Shown here piece after piece: positions 42,011-53,589 of a stretch of 64,000 nucleotides of DNA. Positions within the stretch are counted from its first letter, which is position 1. Every line of letters starts with the position of its first letter. The stretch covers positions 3,623,634 through 3,687,633 of the forward strand of contig OX377206.1 in NCBI GenBank assembly GCA_947396885.1. Reading direction: 5' to 3'. This DNA comes from Heligmosomoides polygyrus polygyrus (lineage: Eukaryota > Nematoda > Chromadorea > Rhabditida > Heligmosomidae). Under the pieces are notes generated by a model, which saw nothing but the letters and a program-made list of their open reading frames with translations, was not told where the DNA came from and did no database searches. A program made the translations under genes and the position numbers.

Positions 42011-43418
42011 CGACTCCATCAGCAGTCGCGAATACGTTGCTGGTACGTCACATAATAAATTCCATGTGCGACTGTCCTTGAATCTCGGCAGGTCTTAGAA
42101 CAGTGTGGAAGGTCGTCGTCGACGGTGATATCCCGGTAATCAGCTATGTGGTCATCCACGATAGAATACTTACGGACGGCGTGATAGAGGTCCGGTAGTT
42201 GTTTGATCGATTCCTTTCCAAAGACGTTGCAGTTTTTCTTGGTTACGAAGCACGTTCTTTATCCTACGTGTTGTGCTCCTAATGAACAGCTTATAGTGAA
42301 ATCAGTATCTAAACATCCATGGACTTTGAGGGGATACCATTAGCTGCGTAGGCATTGAGATGTGTTTGTTGTAAGGCGGGTTTTCCGAATATGCTCCAGT
42401 AGAACTCGGAGTTAAGAGCTACTTCAGCATCAGTATTATGCAGTAGCTGCAGATATCGACCAATGATGTCACTTCCACTTGTGGGTGGTCACTCCTTCAA
42501 AGAGCGACCACAATTCGATGGATATTTCGATTTCTACGATAGCGGTTGGTCGTACTAGGTGTCCTAGGCTTAAATGTGCTTTTTCCTGGTCGATGGAAAA
42601 TCCTTTTGGGTGAGGACTCATCTCGTTGTCGTCGTTAAGACTTCTTCTTTCTAACAAGTTGGAACTTTTGGCGTTGAACGGCGGTGACACCAGGTGTTCC
42701 TTCAGAAGTTGGGCGTCATCCATGCACGATTTGGTGAGTTGGCATCCAGCGGTGAAGTCCTTCAGAGCGATTTTCTCTCCTTCCTTAGCAATCGATTATA
42801 GTAGTCGGCGAATTCGGTCTCTTGGAATCCGGCTACCTAGAATAAGCACTAGAGATATTCAAAGTTAATCGAGTCAAAATGGGCATCTGTACATTTGGTT
42901 TTTACCATTGTCTCGTAGTTATTGAATTTCTGGCCTTCGTACCTGACTATGAAGCATTCGAACCGGTGCCTGAAGAGTGTCTTTGCTGTTCCGAATATTC
43001 GATTTAGTACCGGGACAATTTCTTCCCATGGTAAGTCTGTGGGTTGTTTAGGGGAAATTGCACTCTTCAGTATACGGTAACGATCATCGTCAAGTCTAGA
43101 GACGAGAAGCCTCGTCTTGTCTTTTTCGTCCTGTTCGTTGTTCTCGTTATCGAATAGATCCCGATACCTGCGTAACCATGGGTCAAAAGTACGACCTCGT
43201 TCGGGGTTGTGATTAAAAGTTTCGATCCATCTGTACAGAGAATTGAAATGGTGTGCTTACCTCTAGGCACGACTGTAGTTCCGTTATAGGACGAGTTTGT
43301 ACTCATCGCGAACAGCTTTTCCATGAGCTATTGTAGTGCTGTTCTGGATGTCGCGTTGATGTTGTACGGCTTGTAGGATGGCTAGTAGGGTTTCCATTGA
43401 GCCGATCCTGATCGTCAG

Positions 43419-43538
43419 TGTTACAATTGGCAGACGCACTGGTTTATTGCAGAGGAAGAATGAGTACAACCAACCTCACCAGAGGTTTTTTATGCCACTG
43501 GGGAGTACACTTTATCACAATGATCAATTATTCTAACA
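43419..43538 (-). repeat. Ty3-type element 5' LTR
   Basis: 120 bp. It differs from the partner mainly by small indels near its start (about 13 extra bases) and scattered substitutions, so the insertion is old. Confidence 0.85.
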
Positions 43539-43543
43539 GTAAC

Positions 43544-44689
43544 GCTGATGTCGAATATATTCATCTGAATTGCAAGGAATTGACCTTACAAAAAGGATAT
43601 CATTCTACGTTTCATGCTCTTCCACTATTTTTAAAGTTAGTACTTCTTCAGGGAAAGCGCGACAAATCTTAGGCAAATGCTTAACGAATTGTTTTTTTTA
43701 TGAATGAAACTTATTAGGTCGGGCCAAATATTTCCACCGCTACAGTGCTTTGCGTTTCCCCGCGTTTGTTCGTTTAATATTCCACGACCTGACCGACGTT
43801 TTTAGTAGAAATACGTAAACAAAAAGGGACGCTTTTGAAAGCACATAAAGTACTCAAGATATCTCGTGATAATCAAAGCTCTTTTAAACCATCTTTTTAA
43901 GCGTCTTTGTGACAGCCTATAGATCCAAATTCCGTGTCCTATGTAGAGCTTTATGTCATGAATCCCGAGAACGTCAAAGCAGAATTAAGTGGGAATTTGG
44001 ACTTTATGTAAAGACGTTTATAATTAAATTATGCACACTTTGAACATGAGATGCAGCAAAGATTCCCTAAGACAAATAGAATATATGTTTTGTTATATTT
44101 CCCAATAAGCTAAGTCACTGTGTGAAATATTATAGCATTTTATTTGTTAAGAAGAATATCAGACTAAATTTTGTTTTGAGCGCAGGAAGTAGCAATCCCC
44201 TGTTGTATTCAAAAAGGAATCGTGCACAAGTGCATAGCGCGATCATCCTTTAAGACGCTATAAAAAATTCCATCTTTTGCTTGTGAGTAGTTCAAAATCA
44301 CATTTCTCTTTAAATGGTGGAAATTTATGAAATTTTAAATGGCATATCCATTTATTGGGGCAGATGCGCATGCAAAACTTCCAAAAAGCCATGCTAAATT
44401 TTCCTTGGGCAAAATTAATGGTGTGCTTTTCGAAGAGTCGTCAATGTAACCTGGAAGTCGCTTGCTTTGGGTTGGAAGATGTTTAGAGTTCAGAAGTGCC
44501 AAGCCTGCTTAGAAGACTGTTCAATTTGATTTGAAAATCGAATTGTCCAGCTTAACGTGAGAATACTGAATATCGTTACGCAGATTTTCGTCCATTGGAT
44601 CATAAGCTCATAGTGGTTGCAGTTTCCGCATACGCTTAGAATTGAAGCATTACGATTGTTTTAGTTTCTAAATTCTCCATCTTTTGCAG
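43544..44689. other. Intron sequence, no feature seen
   Basis: AT-rich remainder of the SecA-like gene's second intron, from the Ty3-type target duplication to the acceptor at 44689. No repeat or ORF is recognised. Confidence 0.6.
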
Positions 44690-47600
44690 GAAAAAGCTAC
44701 CCAAGAGGTGTCAGAGGAAAAGCCAGAAGCGGATCGAGCGCTGGCGAGAGAGGTGAGGACGGAAGTGATGGAGAAGCAGGCGAATCAAGTGGAAATATTC
44801 TACTAGCTACCAACGAACTGAAGCATCCAGAGAAACTGAAACTGATTCTGAATGGCGGAGATGGGCAGGGCGGAGAAGACGGAGGCGACGGTGTTGACGG
44901 CGTCCATGGAAAAGGAAGCACTAAGGAGGATTTGTTCAGACTAATGATCAAGTATGACAGCTTGTATTGGAGCAGTTGGACGGAAATTCTCAACCATTCT
45001 CCCGGTGCAGGATGGACTGAGCGGTTCGAGCGGGACGATCTAGCTCAACAGTGGATGGAACGATGTTTGGTTTGCGAGGACGGCCGCGAGATCAACTTTG
45101 CCGTTGCGGGAAGATGGCACTGGTTCTTTACCGTATACGACTTGCGCTTCTTGCTCCGAGGTGCTAAAGGATCGGCAGGATCGGAAGGTGGACGCAATGG
45201 CCTAGGAGGCGAGGGAGGCAATCGCGGCGAACTCACGGCAATAAGCCTTGCAAGGGGCAAACCTCTGACAGGATTCGAAATTGCGATGCGCAAAGGTGAC
45301 GACGGTATCGACGGCAAATGTGGAACACCTGGCGCAGCCGGCTCGCACGGAAACGACGTCGCCCTTATAGATCGATCGGGCGACTTTACGCCGATTCACA
45401 TACGAAAGTCTCAGCGTCTCTACGGTACTGAGAAAAGATGCCGGCTTTCGTACTCCTATGAGCACAGCTCAGAAGTAGAAACTCGTTTTAGCGGATATCG
45501 AAAGCACAATTTAGGAAGGAAGGACTGTTTCGTAAAGATTGTGGAGAACGACGTCGAGAGAATTCAAGCTACGAAGACGGCGACGAAAAGAGCTGTGAGC
45601 GAACGAAGGAGTACTTCGAAGGCGACCAGCAAACAGAGCATTTCTGAAGACGTTGTCTTACAGGAGTATTGGTCGAGATGTGCAAGTGAAGTCGCTGACG
45701 TCCAGTTCAGTAGAGATTCCGAATCTAAATCCAAGGTTATTGAAGAGGTGGAAGAAGAAATTGCCGAGGAACAGATCTCCATCATGAGGACGTACACCGA
45801 TAAAGATGAAATTTACTACAAAGAGAAGATGCGTAACTGTTCTGTAGACGTAGAGTCACTACGGGAACAAATTCAATCTCAGTGTAATCGCGCTCCGCAA
45901 ACTGATTTGGACGAGCAGATCGCTCTCTGGAATGATGTCTTCAGCGTTCCGTTCGAGATCAAGGGTGATGTGAAAGCAGCGTTGGACAGAATGCTGGCTA
46001 ACCTCCTCGATAGCCAAACCGTCACATCGGCTTTCGAGAATAGGCCACGCCTTAAGAACGGAATGACACAAGAAGAGCTTAGACGATTCGCAAAAGAGGT
46101 GGAGAAGAAACTGCACGAGAAGAAACTTCTGTCAACAATATCACCGCGGACTGTTGCTAAGGTGGACAGAATTAGTGACACTGTCGTTAATGATGGTCTA
46201 GAATTGCGAGACGTGCGACCAGTTCCGCTTGACGACTTTTGGATGAAGTACAACAATGTAGCGGACGGTTGCAGAGAAAGAATCTTGAACGAGTTCTTCG
46301 ACCAGCTGGAGCACAAATACGCGAAAACAGAGCTTCTCGTTGCACTCTATCGAGTTTACCGTTGCCTCTCTAAACACGAAGCCGCATTTGAGAAGTACAA
46401 GAGTGATGCTATTAATTGGTGCAACGTAGAGGAGGCGAAGAAGTATCTCTCAACGTTCTTGAGTAACGAAGGGCACAAGAAGTCTGACGGGGAAGAAGAT
46501 CCACCCGAAAAATCATTTGAGATGACCGCAGAGCAGACTGCTTTGAGTCCGCCAGAAGTTGAAGCTACGAAGAGAGGATGGACATCAAAAATTCTCACGT
46601 TTCAGGAGTGTCTGACCAACTTCCTCAACAGTCCAACGCAAAATTCATCGTTCCCGGAAATAATCCAATTGTTGAAAGACAACAAAGGAGAAATAACGGC
46701 GGCATTTCATCCTCTAGCACTTCTAATGGGGCAGGATGAAGATCTATTCATAAGATTTACTACTGAATTCGGAAAACACAAGGGTCCACTGATGCCCGGC
46801 ACCACTCCCATGAGCCTTATCCACATGTATTTCATGACGCAACAGCTGCTAGACTATAATATGCTGCTTTACAAGTTCCATATGAAATACGCAGCGAACA
46901 TTTTAACACCGCGAGATTGGTATACTGACGAGCAAGACCCCATACTGGATAGAGACTGCTTTATCGAAAGCGTGAAGTTCAATGGCATGCCGACGAACCA
47001 TTCTGATTTGAGGAAGTTCATGCTTCGTCATGGCCTGAAATGCGGAGCTTACAGACAGTTTGTGGCTGATCTCGTGAATACAAATGTGCAGGTGTTCTGC
47101 ACCAGTGGATATTCAAGGCTACGACTGGTGGAGAACCTCAATCCGACAGCTGACGTTGTGCGCAAAATCTTTATCAGCTCGAGTGGAGAGGTGGCCAGTG
47201 TTGGACCGGACATGGCCGTCCGAACTCTCCGAAGCAATATAGGACTCCGCAAGTTGAATGTCCCCCTTCCACGATGGGACCAACAACCGGATATTGCTGT
47301 TTTCTTCGATGAAAAAGCTGTTGCGGAAGAGTGGAGCCGAGCGATCACTGCATCCATCGGATCAGAATTCCTTAAATTTCTCCACAAATTGTTCTCCTTG
47401 AGGGGATGCATGCTGTCCACCTTAGACCTTCAGTTCATGCTAAACACCGTTGTACTTCTACATGGTGTTATTGGCATTCCACTAGAAGACCTATGCTCCT
47501 ACGTCTTACAGAAAGATGGAGCCATTGAGGACATTTGGCTGGCAGTACGGATCAGCGTCATGATGAAGGAAGACGCGCCTGAACTCAGGGAGCTGACTGA

Positions 47601-50600
47601 GTCCTTGTCGGTCATCGAAGAACCACGGCTGCGTGCCCTTTTTGGAGTGAAGATTCGAGAGAACGACCTTGACCGAAAGACTCTTCCAGCGCTGACAAAC
47701 ATGCTAGCTCATGCCGAAGATAGAGTGCCCCAGCTGGAGAAGACCTCCATGAAGGACTGGATCGACATTGCGAAGTGCCAGACGTGGGTGTCGTATGCTC
47801 CTTTGCTGAAGAAGTATGGGAGCGTCGGCTACTGTTTTGTGTTTCTGAACTCGCATGGGAGATCAGAAGGCTTGCAGCTGCAATCGATTATCGACGGGCT
47901 ACTTGCGAAGGGGCCTGTTGTGATTTTCGAGAAGCTCATCTCTCGTATAGCACACACAGTTGCCAACGACGAAATCGAATTTAATTACAATACAGCGATG
48001 GGCATCACTAGACTGCTAACTGTGGGAAGCTTGGTAGCCACTATGAAGATTCATTTTGAAAATTTCAGCTCCCAGGAATTCTCCGTGCGTGACCACGTTC
48101 AAACGTTTGGAAACCTATTCTTCCTTGTAAATGAATCCCTACAATGCTCGTGTATGAAGGAAGTCAAGACGATGAGGGAGTGGAATTTCGTTTTTCCAGA
48201 AAATAGTCGAACACTTTCTGACATCATTCGCTTATCTGTTAACCCTAACGATGACTACACGCAAACGTGTGTTCGGAAAGCCACAATGAGTGAAATTCAA
48301 GCCCTTCTTGAAAATCGTGTCGAAGGTGATGAGCAAGTCCAAATGCTTCGCAAAATCGACGACGTGTTGTACGAGAAGCGCAAAGTAAGGCTGCGCAACA
48401 CTCAGAAGGTGGCCGTCCTGAGCGCTCTGAGGAACCGGAAAAACCTCCTGTGTCAAGTGAACACAGGAGAGGGCAAGAGCTACATCATTGTGGCCCTGGC
48501 TATCATTAGAGTGCTGATGGGAGGTGATCAAGAAACGGTCGACATCATCACGAGCTCCTGTGTGTTAGCGCAGCGAGACGCTGAAAACATGGAGGACATC
48601 TACGAATCCTTTGACATAAAGGTGGGTCATAACTGCGATGAAGATGTAGACAAGCGAAAGAATGCCTACAAATGCGCAGTGGTTTACGGTGACATCGCCA
48701 GATTTCAACGAGATTACCTGATACACACTTTCTACCAGAGGAACATTCTTGGATCTCGCAAGCGATGTAATGTAATCGTCGACGAGGTGGACAGTATGCT
48801 GCTTGACAGCGGAAGCAACATGCTGTACCTGTCTCACAACGTGCCCGGTCTGGAACTGCTCGATTCCCTGTTCGTCTTTATCCTCAGGGAGCTCCGCATG
48901 CCATCTCTTTCAGCAGAAGAAGACCCAGAGTTCAACTCACAGGCACTGCGCCGGAAAGTACTGATGGACATGTATGGGATGGTCACAAAAACTGATATTG
49001 CGCCAATTCTCTACGACCAGAAGGACACCGCAAGCATCGCGACTTTGTGGAGGCTGCTGCTGAAGAATGGTATTGTTGATGAGGAAGGCATTTTGCTTGA
49101 GTTCAAGGACATAAGCTTGGCGAATTTTGAAAGAGAGGTCCGGAAAGATTGCGGGGCCACCTTAGCAGGAAGGATTCTAGCAATGATAAATGTGGTGCAA
49201 AACCGCCACAGGGAAATAACTGTACCTGGCTACTTGAGGAAATTTGTACTGGCACATTTGGATGAGTTCATCGACAATGCGAAGAAGGCGTTGTTTCTGC
49301 AGCACAACGATGACTATGTAGTCGACCTGGATCACACTGGGAGGGTTCCCGATCTTCACCCTCTTATCACAATCATCGACAGAGGTACCGGTACGGATCT
49401 GGCCACTTCACAGTGGAGTGAAGGACTCCATCAGTTCGTCCAACTTAAACATGGGTGCCGGCTAGCGCCACTGAGTTTAAAGGCCGTCTTCGTATCAAAC
49501 GTCTCCTACCTTAAAGGATATAAGAAGCTGAACGGCTTCAGCGGAACGCTCGGTTCGAAAGAAGAGAGCAATACTCTTGTCGCTCTTTACGACGCCGATC
49601 TGATGAGAATACCAACGTGGAAGGCAAAGGCGTTCAGCGAAAACGCACCTGTTCTGGTATCGACAACAGCTGAATGGATTGAGCAGATTTACGGCGAGAT
49701 TTGCAACCAGGTTCGAGCCCTCCGTTCAGTGCTCGTTATTTGTCGTTCAATAAGTGAAATCGAACGGCTATATGATGGATTTGTTGCGCTATGTGACCAA
49801 AACAGCCCTGCCATGAACAAGGAGCTTGGAGATGCCTTTCAATCAATGCTTGTTTACAAGCGAGAATTTGACGAATTCGACTTCTCGGTCACCGGTGGAT
49901 TAGCTTGCCGTCGGATAATCATATCGACAAACCTTGCCGGTCGCGGCACCGATATTGAACTTACGGAGGAGTTGGCTGCAGCTGGAGGTCTGCACGTGAT
50001 CGTCTCCTATCTCCCGGAAAACAGCAGAATTGAAGACCAGGCGTACGGTAGGGCGGCTCGTTGTGGACAGCCAGGATCTGGACAGATCATTGCAGTTGTA
50101 GACGACGACAGCGACACGAACATTTTTCAACTGAAGCAATTCCGCGACAATGCTGAAGTTCATCGACTGCAGGCGCTGAAGCACTTCTTTGACTACCACA
50201 TTGACGTTGAGGAGGCCTGCCTAAGCCTATTCCGAGATCACTGCAGCAGTGTGTTATCTGACGTGTACAGCTACTCACACGACGACTTGCCTTCTGAGCA
50301 TCAGGTGATTTATTTCGCTCTGCTTGACGAGTGGGCAATGTGGCTCGACGGAAGAGCCCACGCTATAAAGAAATGCGAGGCGGACAGAAGCAGTCAGCAG
50401 AAGGCTGAAATCATTGAATCCGTGAAAAAGTTCATAGAGCAGCATCCACTGCCAATCATGGAAAGGGAAGACTGCGAAGTGGACAGGTGTTTCAGCTGGA
50501 TTACTTGTCCTCAACCATTAATTGCCTGGGCCATAATCGACATTTCGAGAAACAAGCCGTCTTCCGCTCTCGAAAAATTGGAGAGAGTTGAGGTCGAATA

Positions 50601-52404
50601 TCCGGAATTCGCTGCAGAAGTGCTCTACTATAAAGGAGTAATCAAGCAGCAGCAAATTCGAAGAATCAAGGGCAACGGCGAAGGCTCCGAGGATCAATCA
50701 GAAAACGATCCAGAGATGTTAATGCAGTCTACGACGTGTCTTCTGAGTGCCAAAGGCCTTCTAATGGAACGAATTCAACAGAAGAATATTCTTAAAGACA
50801 TTGCCTCCAAGCTGCTGCAGAACCCGACTACCGTTAGGTCTCGGGGATTCGCTGCTCAGCAAGAAGAAGCGAATTTTGTTCTGGAAAGCTTGATTTCTAG
50901 CATCGATGACATGGTTGGACATACGGTGAAGCCAGAGGATACACGCCTAAAAAACGAACCACCGTCATTGCACATTCGACGTTTCAAAGATTACCAGAGG
51001 GCAGCTATCTTCTCCCCAACAACACTCTCAAGGAACTTTTCCGACCAGCAATTGCGCTTAATTTCCTGCAAACATGGCGTTTCCCTTCCTGTTCTAAAAA
51101 CTGCACTGAGCAGCATCAACCAATCGAAGGACCTCGAAGTTCATGATGGACTCAAGGTAGTAAGCGCCGACCTTCTTTCGTACATGTTACCCTTGCCAAG
51201 TGCGACCGGATTCTGGAAGTCTCTAAGGCGTTCCGGTGGTTTTCTGCAGGAAAAGGTTTTCATTGCCGTGAAGAAGTCAGACTTGCCACTCGTGGCAGTC
51301 GTCAGCGGGTTGAAGCCTGTGACGCTGAAGGAAGTGCCTTTTCGTGTCCAACTGTCCACGACACTTCTCGACGACTGCAACCTCTATGATGTGTATGGAG
51401 ACGCAAGCTCAGTAAAGGAAAATGACCTGAAAAATGCTGAGCTTAGGGAGTGTCTGGAGGCTGGAGTGGCTACCGTAGAGCTGTTAGGTGAACTGAATCC
51501 TTTGGTGCTGTTCGCCATTGAGCACCTCGACGAATTCGACTATCTCACCGAGGAGATTCTTACTAGCGAATTGGCAGTTGCACCAGCCGAAGCATCCTGG
51601 ATTCTGCAGAAATTTGTCGAGTACGGCGTCCTCGAGAAGAGAGTTGCCGACGTGAAGTGTGCCAAACAGCAGGAGAACTCCTTTTTAGAAGAGAGTGAAG
51701 AAGGATACGTAATCGTAGGAAGTTTCATATATACTCTTACTGGTAGAGCTACTTGCGAGATGTTTCCTGAAAATATGCGGAAGAGTCTAGAGGAGATAAT
51801 GGCAAAGCATTTCTGCTACGGATACGCACTGAATGCCCTACGTAGCAGTGTTCGAGAAGCGGCTGACGGCCAGGAGATCGTGCACAGAATCTTCCTTCCC
51901 AAAAAGCCTTACGTGGACCTTTATGAAGATTTATTGATGTGTGGGATCTTCCAACATGAGAGGGTTACACCGGTGCTGAAAAATGTCTACGCGCCGAAGA
52001 CCTCCAACACCTTCATTCCAAAGGTGTTCGCGCCGAATACTTCTGACTACTTCGTTCCAAAGCAGATCTACGATCGTTTGGAGCAAAAGAGCCCCTCGAT
52101 ACTCCTGAACAAATGCAGCTTGGTATCTACTGCCTACTATTTGCGGAGAAAGGGTGTTACTCTTGGCCCGGAGGCGCAACGAGTTATTGCAGGAGGAATG
52201 AGACAAATCGCTGCTGTGACAGAGCCCAGCTCATGGAAGGCTTCGTTTCTCAGTCTTCTCCCACGAAACTTCACACTCCCCAACGTGGTATCCATCGTGG
52301 GAGTGCGATTCCTCAGTCCTGTCGCACTGGCCATTTCTCTCGTCGCTACAGCTGCTGTAATGACAACAGAATTCGTGATGACCACACTTCGAACCCTGCA
52401 AAAG
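44690..52404 (+). CDS. SecA-like giant protein, main 7.7-kb exon
   Basis: The acceptor CTTTTGCAG and phase match exon 2. The frame stays open for 2,571 codons to a donor (CTGCAAAAG then GTGAGG). It starts with a collagen-like Gly-rich segment (GERGEDGSDGEAGESSG, GGDGQGGEDGGDGVDGVHG). A long helical region follows, then a SecA-type motor: VNTGEGKS (Walker A, 48457), YGDIARFQRDYL, VIVDEVDSMLLD (Walker B, DEVDS at 48781), FSGTLG (49540), TNLAGRGTDIE (49927) and YGRAARCGQPG (50044). The 250-residue gap between DEVDS and GTLG suits a preprotein-binding domain insertion, the hallmark separating SecA from ordinary DEAD helicases. After the motor come helical segments, a winged-helix-like region (51490-51700) and one hydrophobic stretch (52309-52375). 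The cellular role in an animal is unknown. Confidence 0.9.
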
Positions 52405-52565
52405 GTGAGGAATGCTTCGATTCTCGAATCTCATTGTAAAATTACAGTCGCGCACGCTGCACGTTTTCGTCCTTGCCATTATTCCAGCCAGGTAGAGGAG
52501 ATTGTACTCATGTTTAGTTATTCTTTAAAAAGAACCTGTTTACAAAATTTCACTCTTCTATGGCC

Positions 52566-52852
52566 TATGGTATACTCCCGTCCACCGCAGCGACGCGACT
52601 TTGTACAACGACAGTGATGCCTCGCGACGAGCAGTGGAAACAAGTGCAAAAATAGTGCACGACGGTCGTTGCGCGGGAGTATGTTTCGCTCCGGCCCTCG
52701 GAGGTATAATACCGCTCTGCGACGCGTCGCGGAAGCGAAGATGCGACAACTGACAACCGCGCCACACACTGCGCCGTCCGCCATTGCAGCGAAGGTGCAT
52801 CATTGACAGTTGCCCCGAGCCCGCCGCCGGAGCGACGCGGGAGTATACCATA
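52566..52852. mobile_element. GC-rich MITE with TATGGTATACTCCCG ends
   Basis: TIRs TATGGTATACTCCCG (52566-52580) and CGGGAGTATACCATA (52838-52852) frame 287 bp of GC-rich sequence without an ORF. It lies about 160 bp after the splice donor at 52404, so the apparent C-terminal extension of the long reading frame to 52617 runs into this element and is not genuine protein. Confidence 0.85.
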
Positions 52853-53585
52853 GTCCTATTACATTAAACAAAATGTTTGATTATTTCAAAGGAGTAGTGC
52901 ACTAGATTATTTGGTTAAAGGAGCACTATCTTTTATCTGGCACAATGGAAGAAACGATCAAACTAATAGCACACGTCCCTCTTTTGAAAAGCTTGTGATT
53001 TGACAAGGCAGAAAATCATCTTCAACAGCTAGGTCATCTTCCTGTAAGGCCGGACTGCAAGTTTCGGCCGTTTTATTTCTTCGGGAGTTTTCGCCTTTAT
53101 TTAAATATTTTACTATACAACTTGAACGGATAAAAGCTTTTGGCGCGTTACGTGGGGAAAGACATACTGTTTTCAAACCACTCAAAATATATTAGGCTGG
53201 GAACTAATTCCTCGCCGTTTTGTAAACATTTTATTCTAAACACCGCTGAAGGGTTTTTGCGTAACGTTATACATCATTCGAAAGAGAATGACTTGCTTTA
53301 TCGAAATGATTGCTTCACTTTCTACCATTTTGATTTTGTCAATTTTTAGGTTATTAAAGTGGAAAAACCAAAAGGAAGGAAAATGACCTTCGCAACCAGC
53401 CCTTTCTCTCGGCCTACATTTGATTTTTGTACAACCTTGTTCTCCATTCGAAAGAGGATTACTTGCTTTACAAGAGTGTTTAGTTTTTTTTTTCATTTGA
53501 TGATTTTGACCCTCTGCTTCTAGACCTACCCACCTACCCAGGGATCTGCAGAAAATTGAGAAACCACCACGGTGCTTCCCAGACA
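52853..53585. other. Intron sequence, no feature seen
   Basis: AT-rich sequence without a recognised gene or repeat. Confidence 0.45.
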
Positions 53586-53589
53586 ACGT

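Larger units (their letters stand above)
38981..43538 (-). mobile_element. Ty3-type LTR retrotransposon with target duplication, internally replaced
   Basis: Two short direct repeats of 107 and 120 bp (38981-39087, 43419-43538) have inverted TGTTA..TAACA ends and contain a TATAAAAG or CATAAAAA box when read on the minus strand. They are flanked by a 5-bp target duplication GTAAC (38976-38980, 43539-43543). Behind the 5' LTR on the minus strand lie gag-like sequence (WEEIVPVLNRIFGTAKTLF, YEGQKFNNYETMV) and a protease-like region. Before the 3' LTR is an integrase C-terminal domain (GRCVYDIMIQGQIWKRQANQ). RT and most of integrase are missing; a Penelope-like element occupies that interval. Confidence 0.85.

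Noticed and set aside
44690..52404. Bacterial contamination or endosymbiont origin for the SecA-like gene
   Set aside because: Upstream exons join in phase at GT..AG borders, a collagen-like segment is fused in frame, and nematode-type LINE, Ty3 and Penelope elements sit in the intron. The protein is also more than three times the length of bacterial SecA.
52405..52617. C-terminal 71 codons of the long reading frame after 52404
   Set aside because: A consensus donor (AAAG/GTGAGG) lies at 52404 and the frame then runs through a MITE end at 52566. The extension is most likely intron read-through.
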